Below, piece after piece: positions 35,526-45,710 of a stretch of DNA of 64,000 nucleotides; within the stretch, counting starts at the first letter, position 1; every line of letters begins with the position of its first letter. Source of the stretch: CAZUGA01 sp964619885 (GTDB lineage: Bacteria; Pseudomonadota; Gammaproteobacteria; Methylococcales; UBA1147); assembly GCA_964619885.1 (NCBI GenBank), contig CAZUGA010000001.1:1-64000 (forward strand), given 5' to 3'. Both the position numbers and the translations under genes were made by a program. The notes under the pieces are model-generated. The model did not search any database, had not been told where the DNA came from, and saw nothing but the letters and a program-made list of their open reading frames with translations.

Positions 35526-36732
35526 TAACACAAATAAACAATACGATATGCCGGACGACCGGGGACATTTCGGCCCTTATGGCGGGATTTTTGTCGCTGA
35601 AACTTTAATGTTGCCCATTCAGGAGTTGACCAAGGCCTATCAGCGCTATATGCAGGATCCGGACTTCGTTTCAGAGCTGGATGCGGATCTTAAAAATTAC
35701 GTGGGGCGGCCTTCGCCGATATACCATGCCGAGCGTTGGAGCAGAGAGCTAGGCGGCGCTCAAATTTTTCTAAAGCGCGAGGATCTGAATCACACTGGTG
35801 CGCACAAAGTAAATAATACGGTAGGCCAGGGTTTGTTGGCTAAACGCATGCAAAAAAGTCGCATAATTGCTGAGACCGGAGCCGGCCAGCATGGTGTTGC
35901 GACTGCAACTGTGGCAGCCAGAATGGGACTGGAATGCGTCGTATACATGGGTGCTGAAGACATCAAACGCCAAGCTTTGAACGTGTATCGAATGAAATTG
36001 TTGGGCGCGAGTGTTGTTAGTGTCGAGGCCGGATCGAAAACCTTGAAGGATGCTTTAAACGAAGCATTGCGTGATTGGGTAACGAATGTTGATGATACTT
36101 TCTATATTATCGGTACCGTAGCCGGCCCTCATCCTTATCCAGCCATGGTCAGGGATTTTCAAGCAATAATAGGGCGCGAGGCCCGACAACAAATGTTGGA
36201 GACTACCGGTCGTTTACCCGACGCGCTAGTCGCCTGTGTCGGCGGGGGTTCGAATGCAATCGGATTATTTTACCCATTTATCGATGATAAAGAGGTCAAG
36301 ATGATCGGCGTTGAAGCGGCTGGAGATGGTATAGAAACAGGTCGCCATTCAGCGCCGTTGAATGCGGGGAAACCGGGCGTGCTGCATGGAAATCGAACAT
36401 ATTTGATGGAAGATGACGATGGCGAGATCATCGAAACGCATTCGATTTCGGCAGGATTGGATTATCCTGGAGTAGGCCCCGAGCATTCATGGCTTAAAGA
36501 CATTGGGCGCGCTGAATATGTCAGTATTACGGATAAGGAAGCGTTGGAAGGATTTCACGCGCTCACTCGCTTGGAAGGTATCATACCCGCGTTGGAATCC
36601 AGTCACGCGTTAGCCCACGCGATGAAAATCGCGCCTCATATGAGTGGCGATCAGTCTTTATTGGTCAGTCTTTCCGGGCGCGGCGACAAGGACATGCATA
36701 CGGTAGCGCGAATCGAAGGGTGGCAGTTGTGA
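35503..36732 (+). CDS. trpB: Tryptophan synthase beta chain
   Basis: TrpB condenses indole with serine using PLP. It has 409 residues. The PLP lysine lies in HTGAHKVNN, the substrate loop is ETGAGQHGVATATV, and the glycine-rich phosphate loop is CVGGGSNAIG. The ATG at 35503 sits inside the end of trpF behind GAGG and is preferred over the ATG at 35548, which lacks a ribosome site. It overlaps trpA by four bases if trpA starts at 36729. Confidence 0.97.
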   Translation: MSLNERDNNTNKQYDMPDDRGHFGPYGGIFVAETLMLPIQELTKAYQRYMQDPDFVSELDADLKNYVGRPSPIYHAERWSRELGGAQIFLKREDLNHTGAHKVNNTVGQGLLAKRMQKSRIIAETGAGQHGVATATVAARMGLECVVYMGAEDIKRQALNVYRMKLLGASVVSVEAGSKTLKDALNEALRDWVTNVDDTFYIIGTVAGPHPYPAMVRDFQAIIGREARQQMLETTGRLPDALVACVGGGSNAIGLFYPFIDDKEVKMIGVEAAGDGIETGRHSAPLNAGKPGVLHGNRTYLMEDDDGEIIETHSISAGLDYPGVGPEHSWLKDIGRAEYVSITDKEALEGFHALTRLEGIIPALESSHALAHAMKIAPHMSGDQSLLVSLSGRGDKDMHTVARIEGWQL

Positions 36733-37535
36733 GTCGATTACAATCGAAATTCGATGTGTTGCGAAAATCCGAGCGTAAGGCATTGATTCCATTTCTAACC
36801 GCAGGCGATCCAAATCCGGACTTTACGGTGCCGATGATGCACGCGATGGTAAAAGCAGGTGTAGATATTATTGAATTAGGCGTGCCTTTTTCTGACCCCA
36901 TGGCCGATGGACCCGTCATTCAACGGGCTAGCGAAAGAGCGTTGGCGAAAGGTATGAATTTATCGAAGGTCTTGGACATGGTTCGCGAGTTCAGGTCGGT
37001 TGATACTGAGACACCTGTGGTCCTGATGGGTTACCTGAATCCTATAGAGTGCATGGGTTATAAAACCTTTGTTTCTCGGGCGCAATCGGTTGGGGTCGAT
37101 GGTATATTGACGGTTGATATGCCGCCGGAAGAAGCTGGAGACTTGATCCGCTTGTTCGATGGTGCTGAAATCGATCCGATCTTTTTGTTAGCCCCGAATA
37201 GTACGCAAGAACGCATGGAGAAAGTCAGTGCGGTTGGGCGTGGATTTATCTATTATGTCTCGTTAAAAGGTGTTACGGGTGCATCGAACTTGGATTTGGC
37301 CGACGTCAGCCGCAAGATGGAACAGATCAGCAGTACTACAAATTTACCAGTTGCTGTAGGATTTGGTGTGAATAGTCCGCAAACAGCTGCCGCAATTGGC
37401 GGGTTAGCAGATGCAGTGGTTATTGGTAGCGCATTGATAAAGTTGATTGAGTCCGATCTGGATCAACCTGTAGATGCGTTAAGAGAAAAGATTGCCGGGA
37501 CGCTGATGTTAATGCGTACCGCGATGGATTCGTGA
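36729..37535 (+). CDS. trpA: Tryptophan synthase alpha chain
   Basis: TrpA cleaves indole-glycerol phosphate and passes indole to TrpB through the tunnel of the alpha2-beta2 complex. The catalytic glutamate lies in DIIELGVPFSDPMADGP and the catalytic aspartate in GILTVDMPPEEAG. VGFGVNSP binds phosphate. The GTG at 36729 overlaps the trpB stop as GTGA and has GAAGGG eight bases upstream, so I prefer it to GTG 36720, which has no spacing to that site. The resulting 268-residue length is normal. Confidence 0.95.
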   Translation: MSRLQSKFDVLRKSERKALIPFLTAGDPNPDFTVPMMHAMVKAGVDIIELGVPFSDPMADGPVIQRASERALAKGMNLSKVLDMVREFRSVDTETPVVLMGYLNPIECMGYKTFVSRAQSVGVDGILTVDMPPEEAGDLIRLFDGAEIDPIFLLAPNSTQERMEKVSAVGRGFIYYVSLKGVTGASNLDLADVSRKMEQISSTTNLPVAVGFGVNSPQTAAAIGGLADAVVIGSALIKLIESDLDQPVDALREKIAGTLMLMRTAMDS

Positions 37536-37554
37536 ATTTTCAGATTAAAACATC

Positions 37555-38475
37555 ATGAGCTGGTTCCAAAAATTAGTTCCATCCAAGATTCGAACGAATG
37601 GATCAAGTAAAGGCGCGGTACCGGAAGGTCTGTGGAATAAATGTCCGGATTGTGACGCGATTTTGTATAAGGCGGAGCTTGAACGGAATTTGGAAGTATG
37701 TCCGAAATGTTCTTACCATATGCGGATCAGTGGTCGTAAGCGACTACATATTTTTCTTGATCCGGACAAACGCCAGGAGATCGGTGAGGACTTGAAGCCT
37801 ACGGATCCCCTTAAGTTTAAAGACACTAAGAAATATAAAGACCGTATTATTCAAGCGCAAAAACAGACGAGTGAAAAGGATGCGTTGATTGTTGTTTCCG
37901 GACAGTTAAAAGGCCGGGATATTGTTGCTGCAGCGTTCAATTTTGAATTCATGGGTGGGTCGATGGGTTCCGTCGTCGGGGAACGATTTGTCCGCGGTGT
38001 GAAATTAAGTCAAGAACGTGGTATTCCATTTGTGGTTTTTACCGCCAGCGGCGGCGCCCGGATGCAAGAATCGCTCTTGTCTTTATTTCAGATGGCTAAA
38101 ACCAGCGCCGCTTTAGCACGTTTGTCGGACGTGGGTATTCCTTTCATACCGGTAATGACTGATCCAACAATGGGGGGTGTTTCAGCAAGTTTGGCGATGT
38201 TGGGCGATATCAATATTGCAGAACCCAATGCACTGATTGGTTTTGCCGGTCCACGAGTGATTGAGCAAACTGTCCGAGAAACCTTGCCTGAAGGATTTCA
38301 ACGAAGCGAATTCTTACGTGATCATGGAGCCATTGACATGATTATAGACCGACGTGAAATGCGCGATAAAATTTTTGAGATACTGTCTATGTTGGTGCCG
38401 AAATCGAGTAACGGTCGAGATGCGCCGGTCAAAAAGATAAAGAAACAGGCCGTGGAAACGGACGAAAAGAAATAG
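37555..38475 (+). CDS. accD: Acetyl-CoA carboxylase carboxyltransferase subunit beta
   Basis: AccD and AccA together transfer carboxyl from biotin to acetyl-CoA, the committed step of fatty acid synthesis. The 306-residue protein has the N-terminal four-cysteine zinc ribbon (NKCPDCD and VCPKCSYH, about residues 27-50). The crotonase-like core has FTASGGARMQESLLSL and MGGVSASLAMLGD. A lysine-rich tail ends it. It follows trpA by 19 bases and precedes folC, the common accD-folC pairing. It terminates normally at TAG. Confidence 0.97.
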   Translation: MSWFQKLVPSKIRTNGSSKGAVPEGLWNKCPDCDAILYKAELERNLEVCPKCSYHMRISGRKRLHIFLDPDKRQEIGEDLKPTDPLKFKDTKKYKDRIIQAQKQTSEKDALIVVSGQLKGRDIVAAAFNFEFMGGSMGSVVGERFVRGVKLSQERGIPFVVFTASGGARMQESLLSLFQMAKTSAALARLSDVGIPFIPVMTDPTMGGVSASLAMLGDINIAEPNALIGFAGPRVIEQTVRETLPEGFQRSEFLRDHGAIDMIIDRREMRDKIFEILSMLVPKSSNGRDAPVKKIKKQAVETDEKK

Positions 38476-38517
38476 TTTGATTAATGCTGGATTGCGTACC
38501 TTAATCAAGGATAGCCA

Positions 38518-39849
38518 ATGCGTTTTCAAACTTTAGTCGAGTGGTTGGCGTGGCAAGAGTCTTGTCATCCTAAGTCTATCGATTTAGGTTTAGCGCGGGT
38601 TCGAGAGGTCTACGGCCGATTGGGACCAATGCGTTCCCCATTTACAATCACTGTCGGCGGTACTAACGGTAAGGGTTCATGTATCGCGTTTCTAAGTGCA
38701 ATACTGCGAGCAGAAGGTTATCGGGTCGGTGCCTATACCTCTCCCCATATACTGCGCTACAACGAGCGTATTCAAATTGATGGAACCCCGGTGTCGGATG
38801 AACTGCTATGCGAATCCTTCGCGCGCGTGGATGCTGCCAGACAGCAGGTATCGCTAACTTATTTTGAATTTGGTACGTTGGCCGCGTTGGATATCTTTTC
38901 CCGCTCGCAACTTGATGTTCAGTTGCTTGAAGTTGGATTGGGTGGTCGCTTGGACGCAGTAAATATATTAGATACCGATGCTGCGTTAATTACCTGCATT
39001 GAGATTGACCATAGCGATTGGTTAGGTGAATCACGCGATGCGATAGGTTCTGAGAAAGCCGGGATTTTTCGTCCGGGAGTTCCTGCGGTTATTGGTGAAT
39101 TACATCCGCCGCAATCGATATTAAATTATGCAGAATCGCATAGCATTAAGTTGTCTCGTTATGGGGTCGATTTCAACTATCAAAAACAGTCTAAGACTTG
39201 GACATGGTCGTCTTCCGCTAAGGTGTTATCAGACCTGCCATTACCGGCGTTGAGTGGCGAACATCAATTTATGAATGCTTCGGCTGTTTTAAGAATATTG
39301 GCATTAGTGGCTGATAAATTGCCCGTCTCGGTGGCATCGATACGTAACGGTCTTAAAAGCGTTTCGCTAGTGGGGCGATTTCAATTTTTAGCGGGCCATC
39401 CGCCGATCATGCTGGATGTGGCCCATAATCCTCAAGCTTCTGCATCGTTGGCGGAATACCTGGCGCAGGAATTCAAGGGTCGGCGTATTTTGGCGGTATT
39501 CTCGATTATGCGAGACAAGGATATCAAAGGTGTCATCGCGAATATGAAGGATATTATTTCCCACTGGTATCTTGCGCCACTGGAGATTTCTAGATCGGCT
39601 GACGATAGCGAAATAGTCAGTCAATTGATGGAGTGCTCGGTTGAGGATTATTCCTCGGGATTTACCGATGCAAGAGCCGCGATCGAGCAAGCAAAGCGGG
39701 ATGTATCTGGAGATGATTTGGTGCTCATATTTGGTTCTTTCTTTTTGGTATCGGCATTTTTGAAAATCGATGGTCGATATTGTGAAGGGCTTGGTAATTC
39801 CAATGAGCAGGAAGCTTCGATTGCCGGGCAGATCGGTCTGCGGACTTAG
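38518..39849 (+). CDS. folC: Dihydrofolate synthase/folylpolyglutamate synthase
   Basis: FolC adds glutamate to dihydropteroate and to folates with ATP. The 443-residue Mur-ligase-type protein has the P-loop TVGGTNGKGSCIAFL (about residue 45), TSPHILRYNERI, the magnesium motif SEKAGIFRPG with LITCIEIDH, and the C-terminal domain with MLDVAHNPQAS. It ends at TAG 39847. The next gene starts only five bases later, so the two are likely co-translated. Confidence 0.96.
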   Translation: MRFQTLVEWLAWQESCHPKSIDLGLARVREVYGRLGPMRSPFTITVGGTNGKGSCIAFLSAILRAEGYRVGAYTSPHILRYNERIQIDGTPVSDELLCESFARVDAARQQVSLTYFEFGTLAALDIFSRSQLDVQLLEVGLGGRLDAVNILDTDAALITCIEIDHSDWLGESRDAIGSEKAGIFRPGVPAVIGELHPPQSILNYAESHSIKLSRYGVDFNYQKQSKTWTWSSSAKVLSDLPLPALSGEHQFMNASAVLRILALVADKLPVSVASIRNGLKSVSLVGRFQFLAGHPPIMLDVAHNPQASASLAEYLAQEFKGRRILAVFSIMRDKDIKGVIANMKDIISHWYLAPLEISRSADDSEIVSQLMECSVEDYSSGFTDARAAIEQAKRDVSGDDLVLIFGSFFLVSAFLKIDGRYCEGLGNSNEQEASIAGQIGLRT

Positions 39850-39853
39850 TTGG

Positions 39854-40363
39854 ATGCATGCTAAATTAAAACAACGGTTGGTCGGAGCGACGGTAGTATC
39901 TGCGTTGGCGATAATTTTTCTACCAATGCTATTTGACGAACAGATTAACGTTACGCAAACCGAGGATTTTAGTATCCCTGAATTTCCGAAAGATTTTGAA
40001 AATGATAACTTGGTTATTCCAAAGAGGGTCACCGTAGGTGAATCTGAGCAGCCAACCAGAGACAAAAAAATAGCTAAAACTAAGGCCATACCGAAGGTAG
40101 CGAAATCGAAACAGTCGGACAAGGCCTTGTCGGCATGGGTTGTTCAAGCCGGAAGTTTTTCCGATGTAAAGAATGCCAACCAATTGCGGGATAAGCTGCG
40201 AAAAGCCGGGTATCCAGCGTTTGTCGAAGCTGTGGACGGGAAGCAAAAATCGATGTTCCGGGTTAGAGTTGGACCGGAACTCGACCGCAATCGCGCGCAG
40301 CGATATTTAAAAAAATTGAATGAAATGTTTGCGATCGAGGGGTTGGTTGTCGCTTATCCGTGA
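39854..40363 (+). CDS. SPOR-domain cell division protein (DedD-like)
   Basis: This 169-residue inner-membrane protein has one N-terminal TM segment (about residues 8-26, VGATVVSALAIIFLPMLF). A charged periplasmic linker follows. The C-terminal SPOR domain (AWVVQAGSFSDVKNANQL to the end) binds denuded peptidoglycan at division sites in characterised members. The ATG at 39854 is chosen because the earlier in-frame starts lie inside folC and add a basic, non-homologous extension. Position between folC and cvpA matches dedD of other Gammaproteobacteria. Confidence 0.88.
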   Translation: MHAKLKQRLVGATVVSALAIIFLPMLFDEQINVTQTEDFSIPEFPKDFENDNLVIPKRVTVGESEQPTRDKKIAKTKAIPKVAKSKQSDKALSAWVVQAGSFSDVKNANQLRDKLRKAGYPAFVEAVDGKQKSMFRVRVGPELDRNRAQRYLKKLNEMFAIEGLVVAYP

Positions 40364-40737
40364 TAAATAGCGGTTTTTTTACCACGATAATTAACGAATG
40401 TTTTGTTGTTGTTTTTAAAGGGAATTATCGCTGTAAATAAATCTAGGGCGTATACTCAATTATGGCGGCTTTTGTTTAGGCCGACTTATTAAAATTGCAA
40501 ACACTAAATTTAAAACATGTGTGGCGAAAGCATTTCACGGGCTAGAGTAGTTAATATTAATTTGATAGAATCTCCCGCCCCTGAGCCAGTCTGGCGATCA
40601 ACTCATTCAATTCCTAATTCGAACTGAATTCAGCAGATTGTTCGATTCTATTCCAGATACTTTAGATGGTTAAGTTCTAAGTTGAATGAAATTATGAATT
40701 CATCACCCAATTGTTTGAGTTGTGTAGGTGGCATCAA
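40364..40737. other. Intergenic region between the SPOR gene and cvpA (374 bases)
   Basis: AT-rich and without a plausible gene. No PurR-type operator resembling the E. coli cvpA-purF box is visible. AGGTGG at about 40725-40730 is the ribosome site that favours the ATG at 40738 for cvpA. A promoter for cvpA-purF is expected here but cannot be pinned down. Confidence 0.45.
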
Positions 40738-41229
40738 ATGATTTGGATCGACTATGCAATAATTGGCTTAATCGGTATTTCTGCGATTATCGGTTTATTC
40801 CGTGGTTTTGTCCGGGAAGCTTTATCTTTGACGACGTGGGCATTTGCGTTTTGGGTGGGGCTGAGCTTTAGCCGCGAATTTTCGGTCTATTTGAAATCGG
40901 TAATTGATTTGCCATCGGCCCGGATGGCGGTCTCGTTTGTTATTTTGTTTTTGCTAACATTAATACTGGGCGGCTTGTTAGTCTATTTGTTGGCGCAACT
41001 GGTCGACAAAACCGGGTTGACCGGTACTGACCGGCTCGCCGGTCTGTTATTCGGTGTTGGACGCGGTATAGTGGTGGTTGCGGTATTAGTATTGCTGGCC
41101 GGTTTAACGCCTTTGCCAGCGGACCCATGGTGGAAAGAATCTCAGCTTATAGCGCCATTTGAGTCTGTTGCGCTTTGGTTGAGGGATCAGCTTCCAACAG
41201 GTGTCGCGGGAAAGATAGATTATCGATGA
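40738..41229 (+). CDS. cvpA: CvpA family inner membrane protein
   Basis: This 163-residue protein has four predicted TM helices. IDYAIIGLIGISAIIGLFRG at the N-terminus is the family signature. CvpA is needed for colicin V export and envelope stress resistance in E. coli; its molecular role is unclear. The ATG at 40738 is chosen over an upstream TTG because AGGTGG lies at proper distance. purF starts 27 bases later, the conserved cvpA-purF pair. Confidence 0.93.
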   Translation: MIWIDYAIIGLIGISAIIGLFRGFVREALSLTTWAFAFWVGLSFSREFSVYLKSVIDLPSARMAVSFVILFLLTLILGGLLVYLLAQLVDKTGLTGTDRLAGLLFGVGRGIVVVAVLVLLAGLTPLPADPWWKESQLIAPFESVALWLRDQLPTGVAGKIDYR

Positions 41230-41256
41230 TTCTGAGTTAACTGTGGAAAGAGCATC

Positions 41257-42765
41257 ATGTGCGGAATTGCGGGTATCGTTTCAAATAGTAACGTAAACTT
41301 TGAGCTTTACGAGGCTTTAACTGTGCTTCAACACCGTGGGCAGGATGCAGCAGGGATCGTAACCTACCACGGTGGACGTTTGCATTTGCGTAAGAATAAA
41401 GGGTTGGTGCGCGATGTATTTCAACCGCACCATATGCCTCAACTTAAAGGAAATATGGGGATTGGCCACGTTCGTTACCCCACAGCCGGGTGCGATAACT
41501 CGGCAGAAGCACAACCGTTTTACGTCAATTCACCCTATGGGATTTCGTTGGCCCACAACGGTAATCTAATCAATGCCGAATCGTTAAAGCGTGATCTCTT
41601 TGTTGAAGATCAACGCCATATCAATACCAATTCGGACTCCGAGGTTTTGTTAAACGTATTTGCCCATGAATTGCAGCGTTTAAAGAAACTTCGTTTGGAT
41701 GTTGACGATCTGTTTCGTGCGGTATCGGTTGTCCATGAAAGATGCCGCGGGGCTTATGCTGTGGTACTGATGATCACCGGTTTTGGTATTTTGGGATTCC
41801 GTGATCCGTATGGAATTCGCCCCATCGTATTCGGTGAACGCAGTAGCGAAAAAGGGCCGGAATATATGATGGCCTCTGAAAGCGTCGCATTAGACGTGCT
41901 TGGGTTTAATCTAGTTCGGGATATCAAGCCCGGCGAGGCAATATTTATAGAAAATAACGGCGCGCTGCGCACCCGGCAATGCGCAAAAAAGGTTGACCAC
42001 AGTCCGTGCATTTTTGAGTACGTTTATTTCGCACGTCCCGATTCCATTATTGATGATATTTCAGTATATAAAGCACGATTACGGATGGGCGAAAAACTTG
42101 CCGAAAAAATTCTACGGATAAGACCAGATCACGATATCGATGTGGTCATCCCAATTCCGGATACCAGTCGAACTGCGGCGTTGCAATTAGCGAACGTATT
42201 GGGCGTTAAGTATCGTGAAGGGTTTATTAAAAATCGGTATATAGGCCGCACGTTTATTATGCCGGGTCAGAAAATGCGGGCGAAGTCGGTGCGGCAAAAG
42301 CTCAACGCTATTGATTTAGAATTTAAAGCTAAGAATGTTCTGTTGGTTGATGATTCTATCGTTCGGGGAACCACGTCCAAACAGATCATCCAATTGGCAC
42401 GAGATGCTGGTGCCAACAATGTGTATTTGGCCTCAGCGTCACCGCCGGTTCGGTATCCTAATGTCTATGGCATCGATATGCCTGCCGCAGAAGAATTAAT
42501 TGCGCACAATCGGGATGAATACACGATTCAACGTGTAATCGGGGCGGATTGGGTGGTATATCAGGATTTAGCAGATCTCATAGCGACGGTTAAGCGGGAA
42601 AAATCAAATATAGAACACTTCGATACCTCTTGTTTCAACAATGAATATATTACCGGTGACGTAACCAAAGAATATTTGGAATATTTGGAAAATAAACGTA
42701 GCGATAAGGCAAAGACCGATGGCATGATCGAAGATGGCATTATGGAATTACACAATACCGCTTGA
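41257..42765 (+). CDS. purF: Amidophosphoribosyltransferase
   Basis: PurF makes phosphoribosylamine from PRPP and glutamine, the first step of purine synthesis. The 502-residue protein exposes catalytic Cys2 (MCGIAGIVS) after removal of methionine. The glutaminase domain includes GIGHVRYPTAG and LAHNGNL. The phosphoribosyltransferase domain has the PRPP loop VLLVDDSIVRGTTS near residue 365. The C-terminal extension is typical of Gammaproteobacteria. It pairs functionally with purL at 13666, though the two are far apart. Confidence 0.97.
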   Translation: MCGIAGIVSNSNVNFELYEALTVLQHRGQDAAGIVTYHGGRLHLRKNKGLVRDVFQPHHMPQLKGNMGIGHVRYPTAGCDNSAEAQPFYVNSPYGISLAHNGNLINAESLKRDLFVEDQRHINTNSDSEVLLNVFAHELQRLKKLRLDVDDLFRAVSVVHERCRGAYAVVLMITGFGILGFRDPYGIRPIVFGERSSEKGPEYMMASESVALDVLGFNLVRDIKPGEAIFIENNGALRTRQCAKKVDHSPCIFEYVYFARPDSIIDDISVYKARLRMGEKLAEKILRIRPDHDIDVVIPIPDTSRTAALQLANVLGVKYREGFIKNRYIGRTFIMPGQKMRAKSVRQKLNAIDLEFKAKNVLLVDDSIVRGTTSKQIIQLARDAGANNVYLASASPPVRYPNVYGIDMPAAEELIAHNRDEYTIQRVIGADWVVYQDLADLIATVKREKSNIEHFDTSCFNNEYITGDVTKEYLEYLENKRSDKAKTDGMIEDGIMELHNTA

Positions 42766-42856
42766 GCATTTTTCCGCGTTAGGAACAAATTTTATGGGAA
42801 TTGTAATCCTCAAGACCAAGCATATTTCGTAGACCCAGTAGATAAAGAGAATAGAA

Positions 42857-44038
42857 TTGATAAAGAAAAGCGTGTCCGATACAGCGTTGGAAACTCACGG
42901 CGTCAGGACCGGGCAAACCAGAACTGCGGAAGCTGAACACAGCGACCCTGTTTTTCTAACTTCCAGCTACGTGTTCAACAATGCGGCTGAAGCTGCAGAC
43001 AGATTTTCCGGGCAGTTACCGGGAAACATTTATTCCCGTTTTACCAATCCGACGGTCAGGACATTTGAGCAACGTCTGGCGGCGATGGAAGGCGGTGAGC
43101 GTTGCTTGGCTGTTGCTTCTGGAATGGCCGCGATAACAACGCTGGGAATGGGTTTATTAAAAGCCGGAGATCATGTGGTTTGTTCGCGAAGTGTATTCGG
43201 TAATACGGTATTATTATTCCAGAACTTTTTTGCCAAATTTGGTGTTGAAACGACATTTGTAGAACTTAGTGATCTAGCGGGTTGGGAAAGTGCAATACAA
43301 TCTGAAACGCGCTTTCTATTTGTCGAAACACCTTCCAACCCACTGACCGAACTTGTCGATATAGCACGCCTGGCTGAGTTGTCGCATGACCATGGTTGTC
43401 TGCTGATTGTCGACAATGTATTTTGTACGCCTGTATTACAAAAACCCCTAGCTTTGGGTGCGGATTTGGTCGTACATTCGGCGACCAAGTATTTGGATGG
43501 GCAAGGGCGCTGCATTGGCGGGGCCATCGTGGGTTCAGACGAATTGATCGAACAGAAGATTTATCCGTACCTAAGAACCGGCGGACCATCAATGAGTCCA
43601 TTTAACGCGTGGGTTTTTTTAAACGGCCTGGAAACATTAGCAGTACGTATCAAAGCACATTGCGAAAATGCGAATCGTTTGGCGCATTGGTTGGAAAATA
43701 GACCGGAAGTCTTGCAGGTTTATTACCCGGGATTACATTCGCATCCGCAATTTGCTTTGGCTTGTGAGCAACAAAAAGGAGCCGGCGGCGTGTTGAGTTT
43801 CGAGATTGACGGTGGAAGGGAAGCGGCGTGGAACTTGATCGATAATACTCAAATGTTATCGATAACTGCTAATTTGGGCGACGTGAAAACGACGATAACG
43901 CATCCGGCAACAACGACCCATGGGCGATTAACAGATGGAGAAAGGGCGGCTGCGGGTATTACCGATGGATTGGTCCGGATTTCCGTCGGATTGGAAAATA
44001 TTGACGACGTGGAGCGCGACCTGGAACGCGGTTTCTGA
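42857..44038 (+). CDS. metZ: O-succinylhomoserine sulfhydrylase
   Basis: MetZ uses PLP to make homocysteine directly from O-succinylhomoserine and sulfide. The 393-residue protein belongs to the Cys/Met-metabolism PLP family. SRFTNPTVRTFEQRLAAMEG and SGMAAI lie near the N-terminus, and the PLP lysine is in HSATKYLDGQGR (about residue 209). ITHPATTTH is typical of the sulfhydrylase branch. The start is TTG at 42857. A purF-metZ neighbourhood is known from Pseudomonas and relatives. Confidence 0.93.
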   Translation: MIKKSVSDTALETHGVRTGQTRTAEAEHSDPVFLTSSYVFNNAAEAADRFSGQLPGNIYSRFTNPTVRTFEQRLAAMEGGERCLAVASGMAAITTLGMGLLKAGDHVVCSRSVFGNTVLLFQNFFAKFGVETTFVELSDLAGWESAIQSETRFLFVETPSNPLTELVDIARLAELSHDHGCLLIVDNVFCTPVLQKPLALGADLVVHSATKYLDGQGRCIGGAIVGSDELIEQKIYPYLRTGGPSMSPFNAWVFLNGLETLAVRIKAHCENANRLAHWLENRPEVLQVYYPGLHSHPQFALACEQQKGAGGVLSFEIDGGREAAWNLIDNTQMLSITANLGDVKTTITHPATTTHGRLTDGERAAAGITDGLVRISVGLENIDDVERDLERGF

Positions 44039-44324
44039 GAACCCGTTTATATCAGGAGATACTATTGCCATCTAGACGGCGCGAAGATTAGATACTCCGG
44101 AATTTTTCAATATTCTGGCATCGTCATAGTTTAATGAAAGTACGCTTGTTGGTTTGAATAGAATTGACGAGGAATATCTCGCGTCGTTACGAAAATATTT
44201 GCGGCATAGCAATTGGAATCCCTTTCTAATAACGACCTCCTCCCAGCGACTATAATTGATTAGAATTATTTCCGGTCAGGAATTCTGAGTTTAACCACGA
44301 AACAAGGTTTGAGATAGAAATTTT

Positions 44325-45653
44325 ATGAACGTTACCATATTTGGGTCCGGTTATGTCGGTCTGGTGACCGCTGCGTGTTTGGCGGAAGTGGGCAACCACG
44401 TCGTCTGTGTAGATATCGATGAAGACAAGATTAGTCGACTGAATAACCACGAGGTACCGATCCATGAACCAGGGCTTGACGGATTGTTGGAACACAATTT
44501 GGCCGCCGGCCGGTTGGTATTTACGACCGATATCGATTTGGCGGTCGAACATGGGTTATTTCAATTTATCGCGGTCGGCACGCCACCCGACGAAGATGGT
44601 TCTGCGGATCTGCAACACGTTCTGGCGGTCGCTAAAAGTGTTGGTCAGCGTATGACCGAGACCCGCATCATGATCGATAAATCAACCGTACCCGTAGGCA
44701 CTGCGGACAAAGTGCGTGGGCTTGTCCAAGCCGAGCTCGACAAGCGTGGTGTACAGATTGAATTCGATGTGGTTTCCAATCCGGAATTTTTGAAGGAGGG
44801 GGCTGCGATCGATGATTTTATGAAACCCGATAGAATTGTCGTCGGGACGGATAATTCAAGGGCGACAGAACACTTGCGTACCTTGTATGCACCTTTTAAT
44901 CGTAATCATGACCGAATGGTTGAAATGGATGTGCGTTCGGCTGAACTGACCAAATACGCGGCCAATTCCATGTTGGCGACCAAGATCAGTTTTATGAACG
45001 AATTGGCCAGTTTGGCGGAATTGTTGGGCGCGGACATCGAACAAGTTCGAATCGGGATAGGGTCGGACCCGCGCATTGGATATCATTTTGTTTATCCAGG
45101 TTGCGGTTACGGGGGCTCGTGTTTTCCCAAAGATGTAACCGCCCTGGATCGTACCGGACAAAAGGTCGGTTATAAAGCGGAATTATTGCAAGCTGTCGAG
45201 CGCGTTAATGACCGGCAGAAAGAAAAGTTGTTCGAAAAATGCAGGCGCTATTTTGCCGACGACTTCAGCGGGAAAACATTCGCGTTGTGGGGTTTGGCGT
45301 TCAAACCGAATACCGACGATATGCGCGAAGCGCCCAGCAGGACTTTGATGGAGGCTCTGTGGGGCGCCGGTGCCACGGTTCGTGCGTTCGACCCGGCCGC
45401 CATGAAAGAAGCTCGGCGTATTTATGGGGAACGAAGCGACCTAGTATTATGCAACAGTCCCGAAGCTGCGTTGGAGGGCGCTGATGCGTTATTGGTGGTT
45501 ACAGAATGGAGTGTTTTTCGCAGTCCGAATTTCGGTTTAATCAAGAACGCGCTTTCGCACCCGGTAATTTTTGATGGACGCAATCTGTACAACCCCAAAT
45601 ATCTCAAGAGCCTGGGTATTGATTATTATGGGATCGGCCGAGGCGAAAGTTAA
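44325..45653 (+). CDS. ugd: UDP-glucose 6-dehydrogenase
   Basis: This enzyme oxidises UDP-glucose to UDP-glucuronate in two NAD-dependent steps, feeding exopolysaccharide or lipid A modification. It has 442 residues. The Rossmann motif is TIFGSGYVGLV. STVPVGTADKV and NPEFLKEGAA are family blocks. Catalytic Cys266 lies in YGGSCFPKD, and GLAFKPNTDDMREAPS marks the C-terminal domain. It is preceded by 286 bases without a recognised gene and followed by a REP-like palindrome. No polysaccharide cluster is adjacent. Confidence 0.95.
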   Translation: MNVTIFGSGYVGLVTAACLAEVGNHVVCVDIDEDKISRLNNHEVPIHEPGLDGLLEHNLAAGRLVFTTDIDLAVEHGLFQFIAVGTPPDEDGSADLQHVLAVAKSVGQRMTETRIMIDKSTVPVGTADKVRGLVQAELDKRGVQIEFDVVSNPEFLKEGAAIDDFMKPDRIVVGTDNSRATEHLRTLYAPFNRNHDRMVEMDVRSAELTKYAANSMLATKISFMNELASLAELLGADIEQVRIGIGSDPRIGYHFVYPGCGYGGSCFPKDVTALDRTGQKVGYKAELLQAVERVNDRQKEKLFEKCRRYFADDFSGKTFALWGLAFKPNTDDMREAPSRTLMEALWGAGATVRAFDPAAMKEARRIYGERSDLVLCNSPEAALEGADALLVVTEWSVFRSPNFGLIKNALSHPVIFDGRNLYNPKYLKSLGIDYYGIGRGES

Positions 45654-45710
45654 TTATTGGGTTTTCGGTTTAAATCTATGGTTAAAAGCCGCCATTTACT
45701 CATAAAAACC

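Noticed and set aside
40560..40680. tRNA-like T-loop sequence (GTTCGATTCT) before cvpA
   Set aside because: No acceptor or anticodon stem can be formed around it.
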